A stretch of DNA of 9,679 bases from an uncultured Eubacteriales bacterium (GCA_900553295.1 USCR01000095.1:1-9679), one strand, 5' to 3'. Positions 1-7,257 are shown, counted from the stretch's first letter. Program-made: numbers and translations. The notes: generated from the letters alone by a model not told the origin.

Positions 1-425
1 TTTTCCTCGTCGCTGACGGGGTCGTTGTAGTTCACAATGGGGATGGTGCCCTGCTTGGCGGCGCGGATCAGCAGCTTGCGGATGTGCTCCCGCTTTTCCG
101 GGTCGTTGAAATGCGTGTGCTCCACCAGCAGCTGACGCACGCCGTATTCCGGGGCGATAAACTGCCGGTAATTCTGCATGAGGATGGCCTGGCCCTGAGC
201 CGCATAGTCCGTCTTGTCCTGCTCGGGGTCCCCGGTGAGTTCCTTGCCGGTGCGGTTGATGTAGTCCAGGCGGCCAATCTCCGTGGCGCCGCTGGTTACC
301 CAGATCATGCCGGGCTTCAGTTCCCGGCCCAGGCGGGCGAAAATATTGTAGTCGATATCCTGATCTTCTTTGCGGATCAGGGCCATGGAGCCGATTTTGC
401 CCACCAACTCAAATTGATAGTCCAT
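1..425 (-). CDS. Divergent amino-acid-kinase-family protein (glutamate 5-kinase-like), N-terminal part, cut by window edge
   Basis: Only the first 141 residues are in the window; the reading frame runs open off the left edge. The order of motifs follows glutamate 5-kinase (ProB): a first-strand KIGS at residues 10-13, VTSGATEIG at 43-51 (ProB-like SSGAxxxG), QGQAILMQ at 78-84 (like VGQGLLMQ), VRQLLVEHTHFND at 97-108 (like the 'AQILLTRNDF' strand), and IPIVNYNDPVSDEE at 128-141 (like INENDSVSVEE). The amino-acid-kinase fold is therefore well supported. Identity is low, and an insert at about 55-75 plus Tyr in place of the usual Glu in 'NEND' set it apart, so the substrate may not be glutamate; proteins of this sort may also be labelled uridylate kinase. 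ATG at 425-423 overlaps the upstream MATE stop (TAATG), with GGAGG about 10 bases upstream, so translation is probably coupled to the exporter. Whether a PUA domain follows cannot be seen. Confidence 0.75.
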   Translation of the reverse strand, partial: MDYQFELVGKIGSMALIRKEDQDIDYNIFARLGRELKPGMIWVTSGATEIGRLDYINRTGKELTGDPEQDKTDYAAQGQAILMQNYRQFIAPEYGVRQLLVEHTHFNDPEKREHIRKLLIRAAKQGTIPIVNYNDPVSDEE

Positions 426-1810
426 TACGCTTCCGCCTCCGCATGCTGATTTAGGTCGTTCATCCATTTACCGCTGCGGAAGCGGGGCAGGCCAACCAGC
501 ATTTTGATGACCTCCTCCATCACCGTGCATAAATAACACAGGTATACCGGCCAGTGCAGCACCAGGGCAGCGATACCCACCAGGGGCACGCCCACCACCC
601 AGAGGGCCACCGTATCCAGCAGCATGCTGAATACCGTGTCGCCCCCGGCCCGGAGGATGCCCACCACGTTGATGCTGTTGATGGCCCGCACCCAGATGGT
701 GAACGCGCCAATGAACAGGATGATGTTCGCCAGCTGCTTGGCCTCCTGGGAAACGTTGAACACGTTCACCAGCTGGCCCTTCACGCCCAGCTGGATGCAG
801 CCCATCACCGCGCCCACCACCACACAGGCGAAGATCAGCCGCCGGGCGGTGAGCCGCGCGCCCTCCTTGTCCCCGGCGCCCAGATGGTTGCCCACCAGAA
901 TGGCCGTGGCGTTCATGATGCCGTAAATCATGGTGAAAATCAGCTGGTCCACGGTGTTCACAATGCCCACCGCGGCTACCGCCGCGTCGCCCAGCCGGCC
1001 ATAGAACACGCTGTACATGGACGTACCCATGCTCCAGAAGCCCTCGTTGAGCACCACGGGAAGCACGGTTTTCGCAAACTGGGTCAAATACGCCCGGTCA
1101 GGCAGCTTCCAGTCCTGCCAGCGGAAGGCGGAGGGCAGCTTCATCCCATAGGAGCAGCCCACATTGATGGCCAGGGACACCCCCGCGGCAATCACCGTGG
1201 CAATGGCCGCCCCGCGCACACCCAGGGCAGGCGCCCCCAGGTTGCCATAAATCAGTATCCAGTTCAGGAACGTATTGGTCAGGATGGAGCAGATGCCCGC
1301 CGTCATGGGGATCACCGTTTTCCCGGCGGACTTCATGCAGGTGGCATAGACCGTGTCCACCGCGGTAATCAGAAAGCCCGCCGCCACAATGGTCAGGTAC
1401 TGGATGGCATAGCCAAAGCTCTCCCCCTTGGGCAGGAAAATGCTCATCACGCCCTGGGGGAACAGCAGCCCCAGCCCCCCGAAAAGCACCGCCAGCACCA
1501 GCGCGCCACGGAAACACAGCCCCATGGCCCGGCGCATGGATTTCACATCCTGCGTCCCCCAATGCTGGCTAAAAAAGATGCCGCAACCCGACGCCAGGCC
1601 GAACAGAAACAGCTGATACACGAATACATAGCGGGTGGCCTGGGTCACCGCCGCATAAGGCGCGTCCCCCAGCTGGCCGATCATCACCCCGTCAATAATA
1701 TGCAGCGAGGCGGACATCAGGTTCTGAATCACAATGGGCAGGCACACCACCAGTAATTTGCGAAAAAACCCCCGATCCCAGCGCACGGTGGGAGAGGAAA
1801 GCCAATGCAT
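425..1810 (-). CDS. MATE-family multidrug/toxin exporter
   Basis: Membrane antiporter of the MATE family, which exports cationic or organic compounds in exchange for Na+ or H+. The 461-residue length is normal and the chain is dominated by hydrophobic segments compatible with 12 helices. The two-fold family repeat is visible: DGVMIGQLGDAPYAA (about 40-54) matches SVFYGRLGDAAVAA (about 267-280), and SQHWGTQDVKSMRRA (about 81-95) matches GNHLGAGDKEGARLTA (about 307-322). LNEGFWSMG near 254-262 is typical of the start of the second half. A GTG three codons upstream (1819) would touch the Shine-Dalgarno AAGGAAGG; the ATG at 1810 has proper spacing and was chosen. It follows aroK by 31 bases and overlaps the next gene by one base. 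The substrate is unknown; the adjacent shikimate-pathway genes make an aromatic compound a guess only. A short hairpin covers its ribosome binding site. Confidence 0.93.
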   Translation of the reverse strand: MHWLSSPTVRWDRGFFRKLLVVCLPIVIQNLMSASLHIIDGVMIGQLGDAPYAAVTQATRYVFVYQLFLFGLASGCGIFFSQHWGTQDVKSMRRAMGLCFRGALVLAVLFGGLGLLFPQGVMSIFLPKGESFGYAIQYLTIVAAGFLITAVDTVYATCMKSAGKTVIPMTAGICSILTNTFLNWILIYGNLGAPALGVRGAAIATVIAAGVSLAINVGCSYGMKLPSAFRWQDWKLPDRAYLTQFAKTVLPVVLNEGFWSMGTSMYSVFYGRLGDAAVAAVGIVNTVDQLIFTMIYGIMNATAILVGNHLGAGDKEGARLTARRLIFACVVVGAVMGCIQLGVKGQLVNVFNVSQEAKQLANIILFIGAFTIWVRAINSINVVGILRAGGDTVFSMLLDTVALWVVGVPLVGIAALVLHWPVYLCYLCTVMEEVIKMLVGLPRFRSGKWMNDLNQHAEAEA

Positions 1811-1811
1811 G

Positions 1812-1825
1812 GGAAGCACCCTTCC
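1812..1825 (-). promoter_or_regulatory. Small hairpin occluding the MATE gene ribosome binding site
   Basis: On the transcribed strand GGAAG (part of the Shine-Dalgarno AAGGAAGG) can pair perfectly with CTTCC just before the ATG, closing a four-base GGTG loop. The stem is only 5 bp, so it is weak alone, but it lies exactly where it would mask the ribosome binding site. This is seen in the sequence; a regulatory role is inference. Confidence 0.35.
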
Positions 1826-1841
1826 TTATATTTTTCTTTTG

Positions 1842-2369
1842 TTACAGCCGCCAGTCCAGGGGGAACAGCCCCCGCACCAGCTTTTCCAGGTTATACACGC
1901 CGTTGTAGTATCCCTGGGAATTGTCCAGCACCGCGTCCGCCGCGGCACGGTAGCGGTCAATGCGCTGCTGGTAGATCCGCGGGACTTCCTCCAGGCCCTT
2001 CTGGGCCAGGAGCGGGCGGCGGTCCAGCTTGATGTCGCTCATGATCTCTTCCAGGGGGCGGTCGATGAGCACAATGACCCCGTGGTTGCGCATGATCTGA
2101 TAGTTCACGTCCCGCAGCACCATGCCCCCGCCGGTGGACACAATGGACGGGGGCTCGTAGGCCACCTGGGCCAGCACATTGGTCTCCGCGTTGCGGAAGG
2201 CATCCTCCCCGTAGCGGGCAAATATCTCCGTTACCGGGCACCCCGCCGCGTCGCAGATGCGCTGGTCCGTATCCACATAGCTCATGCGAAGCCGGCCTGC
2301 CAGCCGCTTGCCCAGGCTGCTCTTGCCGCTGCCGGGCATGCCGATGAGGAACACATGGCGGTCAATCAT
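1842..2369 (-). CDS. aroK: Shikimate kinase
   Basis: Cytoplasmic enzyme that phosphorylates shikimate to shikimate 3-phosphate with ATP, the fifth step of the chorismate pathway. Its 175 residues match the usual single-domain size. Visible motifs: Walker A GMPGSGKS at 10-17; DTD at 33-35, with the Mg/shikimate-binding Asp; FRNAE at 58-62, with the shikimate-binding Arg59; the glycine-rich STGGG at 78-82; the lid RRPLL at 117-121; and YQQR at 133-136 with the adenine/shikimate-site Arg. No key residue is missing. The ATG at 2369 overlaps the chorismate mutase TGA as ATGA, a classic coupling arrangement, so two enzymes of aromatic amino acid synthesis are made together. The Shine-Dalgarno is a modest AAGGGGG about 10 bases upstream. 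No other shikimate-pathway gene is visible here. Confidence 0.96.
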   Translation of the reverse strand: MIDRHVFLIGMPGSGKSSLGKRLAGRLRMSYVDTDQRICDAAGCPVTEIFARYGEDAFRNAETNVLAQVAYEPPSIVSTGGGMVLRDVNYQIMRNHGVIVLIDRPLEEIMSDIKLDRRPLLAQKGLEEVPRIYQQRIDRYRAAADAVLDNSQGYYNGVYNLEKLVRGLFPLDWRL

Positions 2370-2650
2370 GTTTCAGCCGCCCCCTTCATCCAGTCCTCCT
2401 GGGCGGCGCGGCTCAGGGCCATCAGCTGCTGAAACAGCGTCCGCGTTTGCGAGGTCCAGGCGGGGGATTGCAGCATGGCGGCCCGGCTGGCCAGCACCTG
2501 CTCCTCCCGGGAAGCGTCCAGCACCGGCATACCGTGGGCGGTTTTATACTGCGCCACCTCCAGTGCAAGATTCATGCGCTTTTCAAACAGCCGTACCATT
2601 TCCCGGTCCACCTGGTCCAGCTCCTGGCGTATCTCCCGCAGGTCCCTCAT
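2366..2650 (-). CDS. Chorismate mutase, AroQ class, monofunctional
   Basis: Small all-helical enzyme converting chorismate to prephenate, the branch towards phenylalanine and tyrosine. The protein has 94 residues, the size of a stand-alone AroQ domain. Residues corresponding to the active site of the E. coli P-protein mutase domain are all present: Arg8, Arg25, Lys36 (in AQYK), Asp45, Arg48 and Glu49 (in DASREE), and Gln84 near the C-terminus. An in-frame start 20 codons earlier would add a Lys/Glu-rich leader (YSPWKREKQRK...) overlapping the kinase gene; ATG at 2650 fits the domain start and has AGGAG nine bases upstream, so it was chosen. It begins 13 bases after the histidine kinase stop and overlaps aroK by four bases. 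There is no fused prephenate dehydratase, DAHP synthase or ACT domain. Confidence 0.93.
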   Translation of the reverse strand: MRDLREIRQELDQVDREMVRLFEKRMNLALEVAQYKTAHGMPVLDASREEQVLASRAAMLQSPAWTSQTRTLFQQLMALSRAAQEDWMKGAAET

Positions 2651-2659
2651 TGCTCCCAG

Positions 2660-2666
2660 CTCCTCA
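2660..2666 (-). promoter_or_regulatory. Shine-Dalgarno of chorismate mutase overlapping the histidine kinase stop
   Basis: The transcribed strand reads TGAGGAG: the kinase stop codon TGA provides the first A of AGGAG, which sits nine bases before the chorismate mutase ATG. Ribosomes ending the kinase would stop on top of this site, so coupled re-initiation is likely. It also supports the start at 2650. Confidence 0.7.
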
Positions 2667-4115
2667 TTTTTTGTCTTCCGTTGCTTTTCCCTTTTCCAGG
2701 GTGAATACAAAGGCCGCGCCTTCCGTGGTGTCCGCCAGGCGGATGCTCTGCCCGTGGAACTCCAGGATGCGCTTGCAAATGCTCAGGCCCAGGCCGGTGC
2801 CCTTGCCCGCCGTGTGCGCCCGGTCCGCGGTGAAGAAGCGGTCAAACACCTTGTCCCGATCCTCGGGGAGGATGCTCTGGCCGTTGTCCCACACGGTGAC
2901 CTGGATCACGCTGCCGGTATCTTCCGTGGTCAGTCGGATCTTGCCGCCCTGGGGGGTAAACTTGATGGCGTTATCCAGCAGGTTGACCACCACCTGCTCC
3001 ATGCGGTCGCTGTCCGCGTGCACCATGCAGGGGTCCAGGCGGAAGTCCGTCTCGACCTCCATATGCTTCTGGTCCAGGTCGTTCATGCGGCGAATCACCG
3101 CCCGGCGCAGCATTTCGTTCATGTCAAAGTCCGTCAGCTGCAGCTGGGCGTCCTCCCGCTCCAGGCGGGAAAGGCTGAGCAAATCGTTGATGAGCTTGCT
3201 CAATCGCTTGGTTTCGTCCCCCACGATGTGCAGGTACTTGCCGTGCTCCTGGGGCGGGATGGTGCCATCCTCCATGCCCTCCACAAAGCCGCGAATGCTG
3301 GTAATGGGGCTGCGCAGCTCATGGGACACATTGGCCACAAACTCCCGCCGGGAGCTTTCCAGCTCGCTGAGCTTGTCGGCCATGGTGTTGAAACTGTCCG
3401 CCAGGCGCGCCATCTCCGGCGCCGTGCGGCTGATCTCCACCCGGGTGTCAAACTGACCCTGAGCCATGCGCCCCGCCGCGTTGGCCATGACGCTCAAGGG
3501 GCGTATCAAGCGCCTGGTATAGAAAAACACCAGCAACGCCGCCAAGAGCGCCGCGCCGCTCCCCACCAGGACAATCGTTTGCAAAAAGTCCCCGGTGCCG
3601 CCCTCAATGGTCTGGGCCTTGGTCTGAATCAGCACCGCGCCCAGCACCTGATTGTTCTGCACAAAGGGAACCCCCACGGTAAAGGTGGGCGCGCCGTCAA
3701 CCATGGTGCGCACGGAGATCTCCTCCCCGCCCAGCACCTCGTTCAGCGCCTGGTTCAATTCCTTTTGGTTCAGGGAGGTCACAAAGGCCGGGTCCTGCAC
3801 ATAAGCCGCCTTCAGGTTACTCATGAGCTGCCCACGGCCGTCCAGCACCAGGATGTACGCGCCAAAGTCCTCGTACACGCTGGCGGCTTTCCAGTTGAGG
3901 TAGGCCTGGGTGGGATTTTCAATGCCCAGCAGCAGGTTGGCCGCGGTAACGATATTCTGGGCCGCCAGGTAAGCAATTTCCTGGGCTTCCTTTTTCAGCT
4001 CCTCCAGGCGGTTATCGATCTGCAGGTTGCGCATGGTTGCGTAGACCAGCAGGCCCACCGCCGTCAATGCCAGGATCAGCACCGCCATGAACATGGAGAA
4101 GAGCCGGGCGAACAT
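2664..4115 (-). CDS. Membrane sensor histidine kinase (HAMP, HisKA, HATPase_c)
   Basis: Sensor of a two-component system that autophosphorylates on His and passes the phosphate to the response regulator encoded just upstream. Its 483 residues read as: transmembrane helix about 9-28; an extracytoplasmic region 30-178 with a PAS/Cache-like pattern (AYILVLDGRGQLMSN near 86-100, VGVPFVQNNQVLGAVLIQTK near 147-166); second transmembrane helix about 180-200; HAMP 201-253; H-box ANVSHELRSP with phospho-His265; N-box DNAIKFTP (about 381-388); F-box FDRFF 424-428; and G2 GTGLGL 439-444. The G1 box is DNGQS (410-414) rather than the usual DxGxG, so its second Gly is Ser. A GTG 15 codons earlier lies inside the regulator gene; ATG at 4115, 16 bases after the regulator stop, starts just before the membrane helix and was chosen. 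The architecture is PhoR/WalK/ResE-like; the signal is unknown. Confidence 0.95.
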   Translation of the reverse strand: MFARLFSMFMAVLILALTAVGLLVYATMRNLQIDNRLEELKKEAQEIAYLAAQNIVTAANLLLGIENPTQAYLNWKAASVYEDFGAYILVLDGRGQLMSNLKAAYVQDPAFVTSLNQKELNQALNEVLGGEEISVRTMVDGAPTFTVGVPFVQNNQVLGAVLIQTKAQTIEGGTGDFLQTIVLVGSGAALLAALLVFFYTRRLIRPLSVMANAAGRMAQGQFDTRVEISRTAPEMARLADSFNTMADKLSELESSRREFVANVSHELRSPITSIRGFVEGMEDGTIPPQEHGKYLHIVGDETKRLSKLINDLLSLSRLEREDAQLQLTDFDMNEMLRRAVIRRMNDLDQKHMEVETDFRLDPCMVHADSDRMEQVVVNLLDNAIKFTPQGGKIRLTTEDTGSVIQVTVWDNGQSILPEDRDKVFDRFFTADRAHTAGKGTGLGLSICKRILEFHGQSIRLADTTEGAAFVFTLEKGKATEDKK

Positions 4116-4131
4116 GGTCTGCTCGCCCCGA

Positions 4132-4824
4132 TCAACGCATTTCAAACTTATACCCCACACCCCACACCGTGCGGATCATCCAGCCGTACTTTTCGCAGCC
4201 CGGCAGCTTCTCCCGCAGGCGCTTGATATGCACGTCCACCGTGCGGCTGTCGCCGAAAAAGTCAAAGCCCCACACCTGCTCCAGCAGCTGCTCCCGGGTA
4301 AAAACCTGGTTCACATGGCTGGCCAGGAAATAGAGCACTTCCAGCTCCTTGGGGGGCATTTCCACCTGGTGCCCCTCGTAGTGGCACTCGTACTGGCTCA
4401 GGCTCACGGTCAGGCCAGGGAAGGAGAGCACGTCGGTCTTTTCCTCCTCCGGGCCTTGGGTGCGGCGGAGCACCGCCTTCACCCGGGCCACCAGCTCCTT
4501 GCTGTCAAAGGGCTTGGTGATATAGTCGTCCGCCCCCAGCTCCAGCCCCAGCACCTTGTCGAAGGTCTCGTCCTTGGCGGTCAGCATAATAATGGGAATG
4601 GAACTGGTCTTGCGGATGGTGCGGCACACCTGCCACCCGTCCATGCCGGGGAGCATCACGTCCAGGAGCATCAGATCCGGGGGCATCTTGCGAAACATGG
4701 CCAGGGCGTCGTCCCCCCGGTCGGCGGTCTTGACCTCAAAGCCTTCCTTTTCCAGGTACAGCTGTACCAGACGGCTGATGTTGGGGTCGTCGTCCACCAA
4801 TAAGATATAGGGTTTATCCTTCAT
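4132..4824 (-). CDS. Two-component response regulator, OmpR/PhoB family
   Basis: DNA-binding response regulator of 230 residues. The receiver domain (about 5-120) has the acidic pair Asp11/Asp12, phospho-acceptor Asp55 in LMLLDVMLPGMDG, Thr82 in MLTAKD, and Lys104 in ITKPF, so all catalytic and switch residues are present. After an acidic linker (PEEEKTD) comes a winged-helix domain (about 131-230) with MPPKELEVLYFLA, the recognition-helix segment SRTVDVHIKRLREKL and the wing VWGVGYKFE. Phosphorylation by the kinase encoded 16 bases downstream should control promoter binding. AAGGAGGTG lies about 13 bases before the ATG, slightly far, and part of that spacing can fold. The gene follows mutS2 by 43 bases with no terminator seen, so it probably belongs to the same transcript or has a promoter within mutS2. 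The targets are unknown. Confidence 0.96.
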   Translation of the reverse strand: MKDKPYILLVDDDPNISRLVQLYLEKEGFEVKTADRGDDALAMFRKMPPDLMLLDVMLPGMDGWQVCRTIRKTSSIPIIMLTAKDETFDKVLGLELGADDYITKPFDSKELVARVKAVLRRTQGPEEEKTDVLSFPGLTVSLSQYECHYEGHQVEMPPKELEVLYFLASHVNQVFTREQLLEQVWGFDFFGDSRTVDVHIKRLREKLPGCEKYGWMIRTVWGVGYKFEMR

Positions 4825-4844
4825 AAGCGGTTGTACACCTCCTT
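4825..4844 (-). promoter_or_regulatory. Interrupted stem covering the response regulator ribosome binding site
   Basis: On the transcribed strand AAG/CTT (3 bp) and GGT/ACC (3 bp), separated by a small internal loop (GA opposite G), enclose a GTACA loop. This ties AAGGAGGT to the bases directly before the ATG. It is weak and imperfect; it is listed because the same geometry recurs at three other starts in the window. Confidence 0.2.
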
Positions 4845-4867
4845 GGGTATCCGCATCCTGTGCGTCG

Positions 4868-7231
4868 TTATTTCAGGGTAACCACGGTCACGCCGCTTTC
4901 TCCTTCCCCATACACGCCCAGGCGAAAGCTCTTCACATGGGGATGATGGCGCAAATGCTGCTGGATACCGCTGCGCAGTATCCCCGTACCCTTGCCGTGG
5001 ATGATGCTTACCTCGTTCAGGGAGGCCATCACGGCCTCGTCCAGGTACTGATCCACCACGGGGATGGCCTCGTCCAGGGCCATGCCCCGCACGTCGCAGG
5101 ACATGGATACCGTCCGGGTCATGGCGCCGGTCTGGGCATGGAAGGAGGATTTCTGCTTGGGGGCGCTTTCCGCCTTGACCAGGCGCAGCTGACTCAGGTG
5201 GGCCTTGAGCTTGACGATGCCCGCCTGGAGCTGCACTTCGCCCTTGCTGTCGGGGGCGGAAAGCACGGTGCCCTTGGTTTTCAGGTGCAGGATCTCCACC
5301 TCGTCGCCCACCTTCACGGTCTTGGGGGGCTGATCCACCCGCTGGGCCTGCTGGGTCAAGCCCTCGGAGAGGCTGTCGATGCCCTCCTCCAGGCGCTTGC
5401 GCAGGGCGGCCGCCTGCATGTCGGGGGTGGCGGCGGCGTTTTTCTTCATGCGCTTGAGCTCGCTGAGCACCTGCTCGGACTCCCGGCGGGCGTTTTCCAG
5501 GATGCGCCGGGCCTCGTCCTTGGCCTTGCGCAGGCTCTGCTCCCGCTTGGCCTCGGTCTCCCGGCGGAGGCGCTCGGCCTCGTCCCGCAGGCGGGTGGTT
5601 TCCGCCGCGGCCTGCTGGGCCAGCTCCCGCTCCTTTTCGGCAATCTGCCGGTGGTACTCCGCGTTGGCGATCACGTCCTCAAAGCGCTTGTCCTCCTGGC
5701 TGAGGAGCTTGCGCGCCTGCTCGATGAGCCCCTCCGAAAGGCCCAGCTTGCGGCTGATCTCAAAGGCGTTGCTCTTGCCAGGCACGCCGATGGACAGCCG
5801 GTAGGTGGGCCGCAGGGTCTCCACGTTGAACTCCACGCTGGCATTCTCCACCCCGGGGGTGGAAAGGGCGAAGGCCTTCAATTCGCTGTAATGGGTGGTG
5901 GCCAGGGTACGCACCTTTTTCTCCAGCAGAGAGGTGAGAATGGTCTGGGCCAGGGCCGCGCCCTCGGTGGGATCAGTGCCCGCCCCCAGCTCGTCAAAGA
6001 GCGCCAGGTCGTAGGGGGTTACCTCGTTGAGGATGCCCACAATATTGGTCATGTGGCTGGAGAAGGTGGACAGGCTCTGTTCGATGGACTGCTCGTCCCC
6101 GATGTCCGCAAACACCTGCTGGAACACCGCCAGCTCCGTGCCCAGGTCCGCGGGGACCTGCAAGCCCGCCTGGGCCATGAGGGTAAACAGGCCCACGGTT
6201 TTCAGGGTCACCGTCTTGCCGCCGGTGTTGGGGCCGGTGATAATCAGCGTGGTGAACTCCCGGCCCATCCACAGATTGGTGGGCACCACCACCGCCCGGT
6301 CAATGAGGGGATGCCGCCCGCGGATGATGCTGACAAAGCCCTCCCGGTTCAGCTTGGGGGTAACGGCGTTCATCTCCCGGCTGAGCAGCCCCTTGGCAAA
6401 GGCGAAGTCCAGCTCGGCCAGCAGCTCCACATTCTCCTTGAGCTGCTGGGCATAGGGGGCCACCTGGGCGGAGAGGGCCGCCAGGATGCGCTCGATCTCC
6501 TGCTTTTCCTTGGCCTCCCACTGCTTGAGCTCGTTGCCCATCTCCACCACCACCATAGGCTCCACAAACACCGTGGCGCCGCTGGCGGACTGGTCATGCA
6601 CCAGGCCGGGAACGCTGGAGCGGTACTCCGCCTTCACCGGCAGCACATAGCGGTCGTTGCGCACGGTGATGATGGGGTCCTGCAAATACTTCTGGTAGGC
6701 GGCGGAGCGGATCATGGCGTTGAGGCGTTCCTTCACCCGTTCGGTGGCGCCGCGCAGGTGGCGGCGGATATTGGCCAGCTCCACGGAGGCCCGGTCGGCA
6801 ATCTCGTCCTCGGAGATAATGGCGGTTGTGATGTCGTCCTCCAGGTTGCGGAAGGAGCCCAGCAGCCCAGCCTTCTCCTTCAGGCGGGGGGTGTTCTCCC
6901 GGTCGGTAACCAGGGCAGCCCGGGCCGTGCGGCAGGCCCGCATGAGCCCGGCGATTTCCAGCAGCGCCTTGGGGGACAGGGTCGCGCCCTTGTCGCATAA
7001 ATTCAGGTAGGGGCGCACATCCGTAAAGGGCGCCATGGGATGCCCGCCCAGGTAGGTGAGCACCACCAGGGCCTCCTCGGTTTCCTCCTGCCAGGCGGTT
7101 ACCTCCTGGAAATTGGTGGAAGGAACCAGGGCCTGGCATTTTTCCGCGCCCAGGTCCGTGAGCGCCTTTTCGGTGAGCATATCGCGGATCTTGGTAAACT
7201 CCAATACCCGCAGGGTTCGTTCTTTCATCAT
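4868..7231 (-). CDS. mutS2: MutS2 (MutS-like ATPase with Smr domain)
   Basis: MutS2 is a dimeric ABC-type ATPase that does not do mismatch repair. In studied bacteria it limits homologous recombination or splits collided ribosomes for quality control. The protein has 787 residues from this start (family about 780-790). It lacks the MutS mismatch-recognition domain and begins with the core/lever region (LEFTKIRDML). Walker A GPNTGGKT is at about 333-340, the signature SLSTFSSHM at 386-394, Walker B LALFDELGAGTDP with Asp-Glu at 413-414, and the switch TTHY at 445-448. A long Lys/Glu/Arg-rich coiled coil follows (about 515-600), then a KOW-like barrel (about 640-685) and the Smr domain (about 709-787) with CDVRG and HGKGTGILR. 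The classical LDLR of Smr is CDVR here. An in-frame ATG at 7243 abuts AAAGG; ATG at 7231 has better spacing and matches usual N-termini. The upstream U32 gene ends 26 bases before. Confidence 0.97.
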   Translation of the reverse strand: MMKERTLRVLEFTKIRDMLTEKALTDLGAEKCQALVPSTNFQEVTAWQEETEEALVVLTYLGGHPMAPFTDVRPYLNLCDKGATLSPKALLEIAGLMRACRTARAALVTDRENTPRLKEKAGLLGSFRNLEDDITTAIISEDEIADRASVELANIRRHLRGATERVKERLNAMIRSAAYQKYLQDPIITVRNDRYVLPVKAEYRSSVPGLVHDQSASGATVFVEPMVVVEMGNELKQWEAKEKQEIERILAALSAQVAPYAQQLKENVELLAELDFAFAKGLLSREMNAVTPKLNREGFVSIIRGRHPLIDRAVVVPTNLWMGREFTTLIITGPNTGGKTVTLKTVGLFTLMAQAGLQVPADLGTELAVFQQVFADIGDEQSIEQSLSTFSSHMTNIVGILNEVTPYDLALFDELGAGTDPTEGAALAQTILTSLLEKKVRTLATTHYSELKAFALSTPGVENASVEFNVETLRPTYRLSIGVPGKSNAFEISRKLGLSEGLIEQARKLLSQEDKRFEDVIANAEYHRQIAEKERELAQQAAAETTRLRDEAERLRRETEAKREQSLRKAKDEARRILENARRESEQVLSELKRMKKNAAATPDMQAAALRKRLEEGIDSLSEGLTQQAQRVDQPPKTVKVGDEVEILHLKTKGTVLSAPDSKGEVQLQAGIVKLKAHLSQLRLVKAESAPKQKSSFHAQTGAMTRTVSMSCDVRGMALDEAIPVVDQYLDEAVMASLNEVSIIHGKGTGILRSGIQQHLRHHPHVKSFRLGVYGEGESGVTVVTLK

Positions 7232-7233
7232 GG

Positions 7234-7247
7234 AAGGATTCATCCTT
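7234..7247 (-). promoter_or_regulatory. Hairpin masking the mutS2 ribosome binding site
   Basis: On the transcribed strand AAGGA (the only Shine-Dalgarno-like motif) pairs perfectly with TCCTT, with a TGAA loop, two bases before the ATG at 7231. The upstream in-frame ATG (7243) lies within the hairpin. The pairing is directly visible; a control function is inferred. Confidence 0.35.
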
Positions 7248-7257
7248 TATGGCATGT

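Noticed and set aside
554..1756. 400-codon open frame on the plus strand opposite the MATE gene
   Set aside because: His/Gln/Arg-rich antisense of hydrophobic codons; no start context or domain, while the sense frame shows the MATE two-fold repeat.
1826..1841. AT-rich gap before the MATE gene as a promoter or terminator
   Set aside because: On the transcribed strand it reads as an A-rich stretch with a TATAAG-like hexamer but no -35 element at suitable distance. There is no stem followed by T residues, so neither promoter nor terminator is supported.
2475..4226. 583-codon open frame on the plus strand opposite the histidine kinase and chorismate mutase
   Set aside because: The sense genes carry complete motif sets. 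The antisense frame has a His/Gln/Val-rich composition with no domain and crosses several gene junctions.
4825..4867. Possible promoter or terminator between mutS2 and the response regulator
   Set aside because: The 43 bases hold a Shine-Dalgarno and a weak stem but no recognisable -35/-10 pair and no T-run after a stem. A promoter inside mutS2 cannot be excluded by eye.
4937..7000. 687-codon open frame on the plus strand opposite mutS2
   Set aside because: The sense strand encodes an unmistakable MutS2. The antisense product is low-complexity, rich in Gly, His, Leu and Gln, as expected from GC-rich codons read backwards, and has no recognisable domain.
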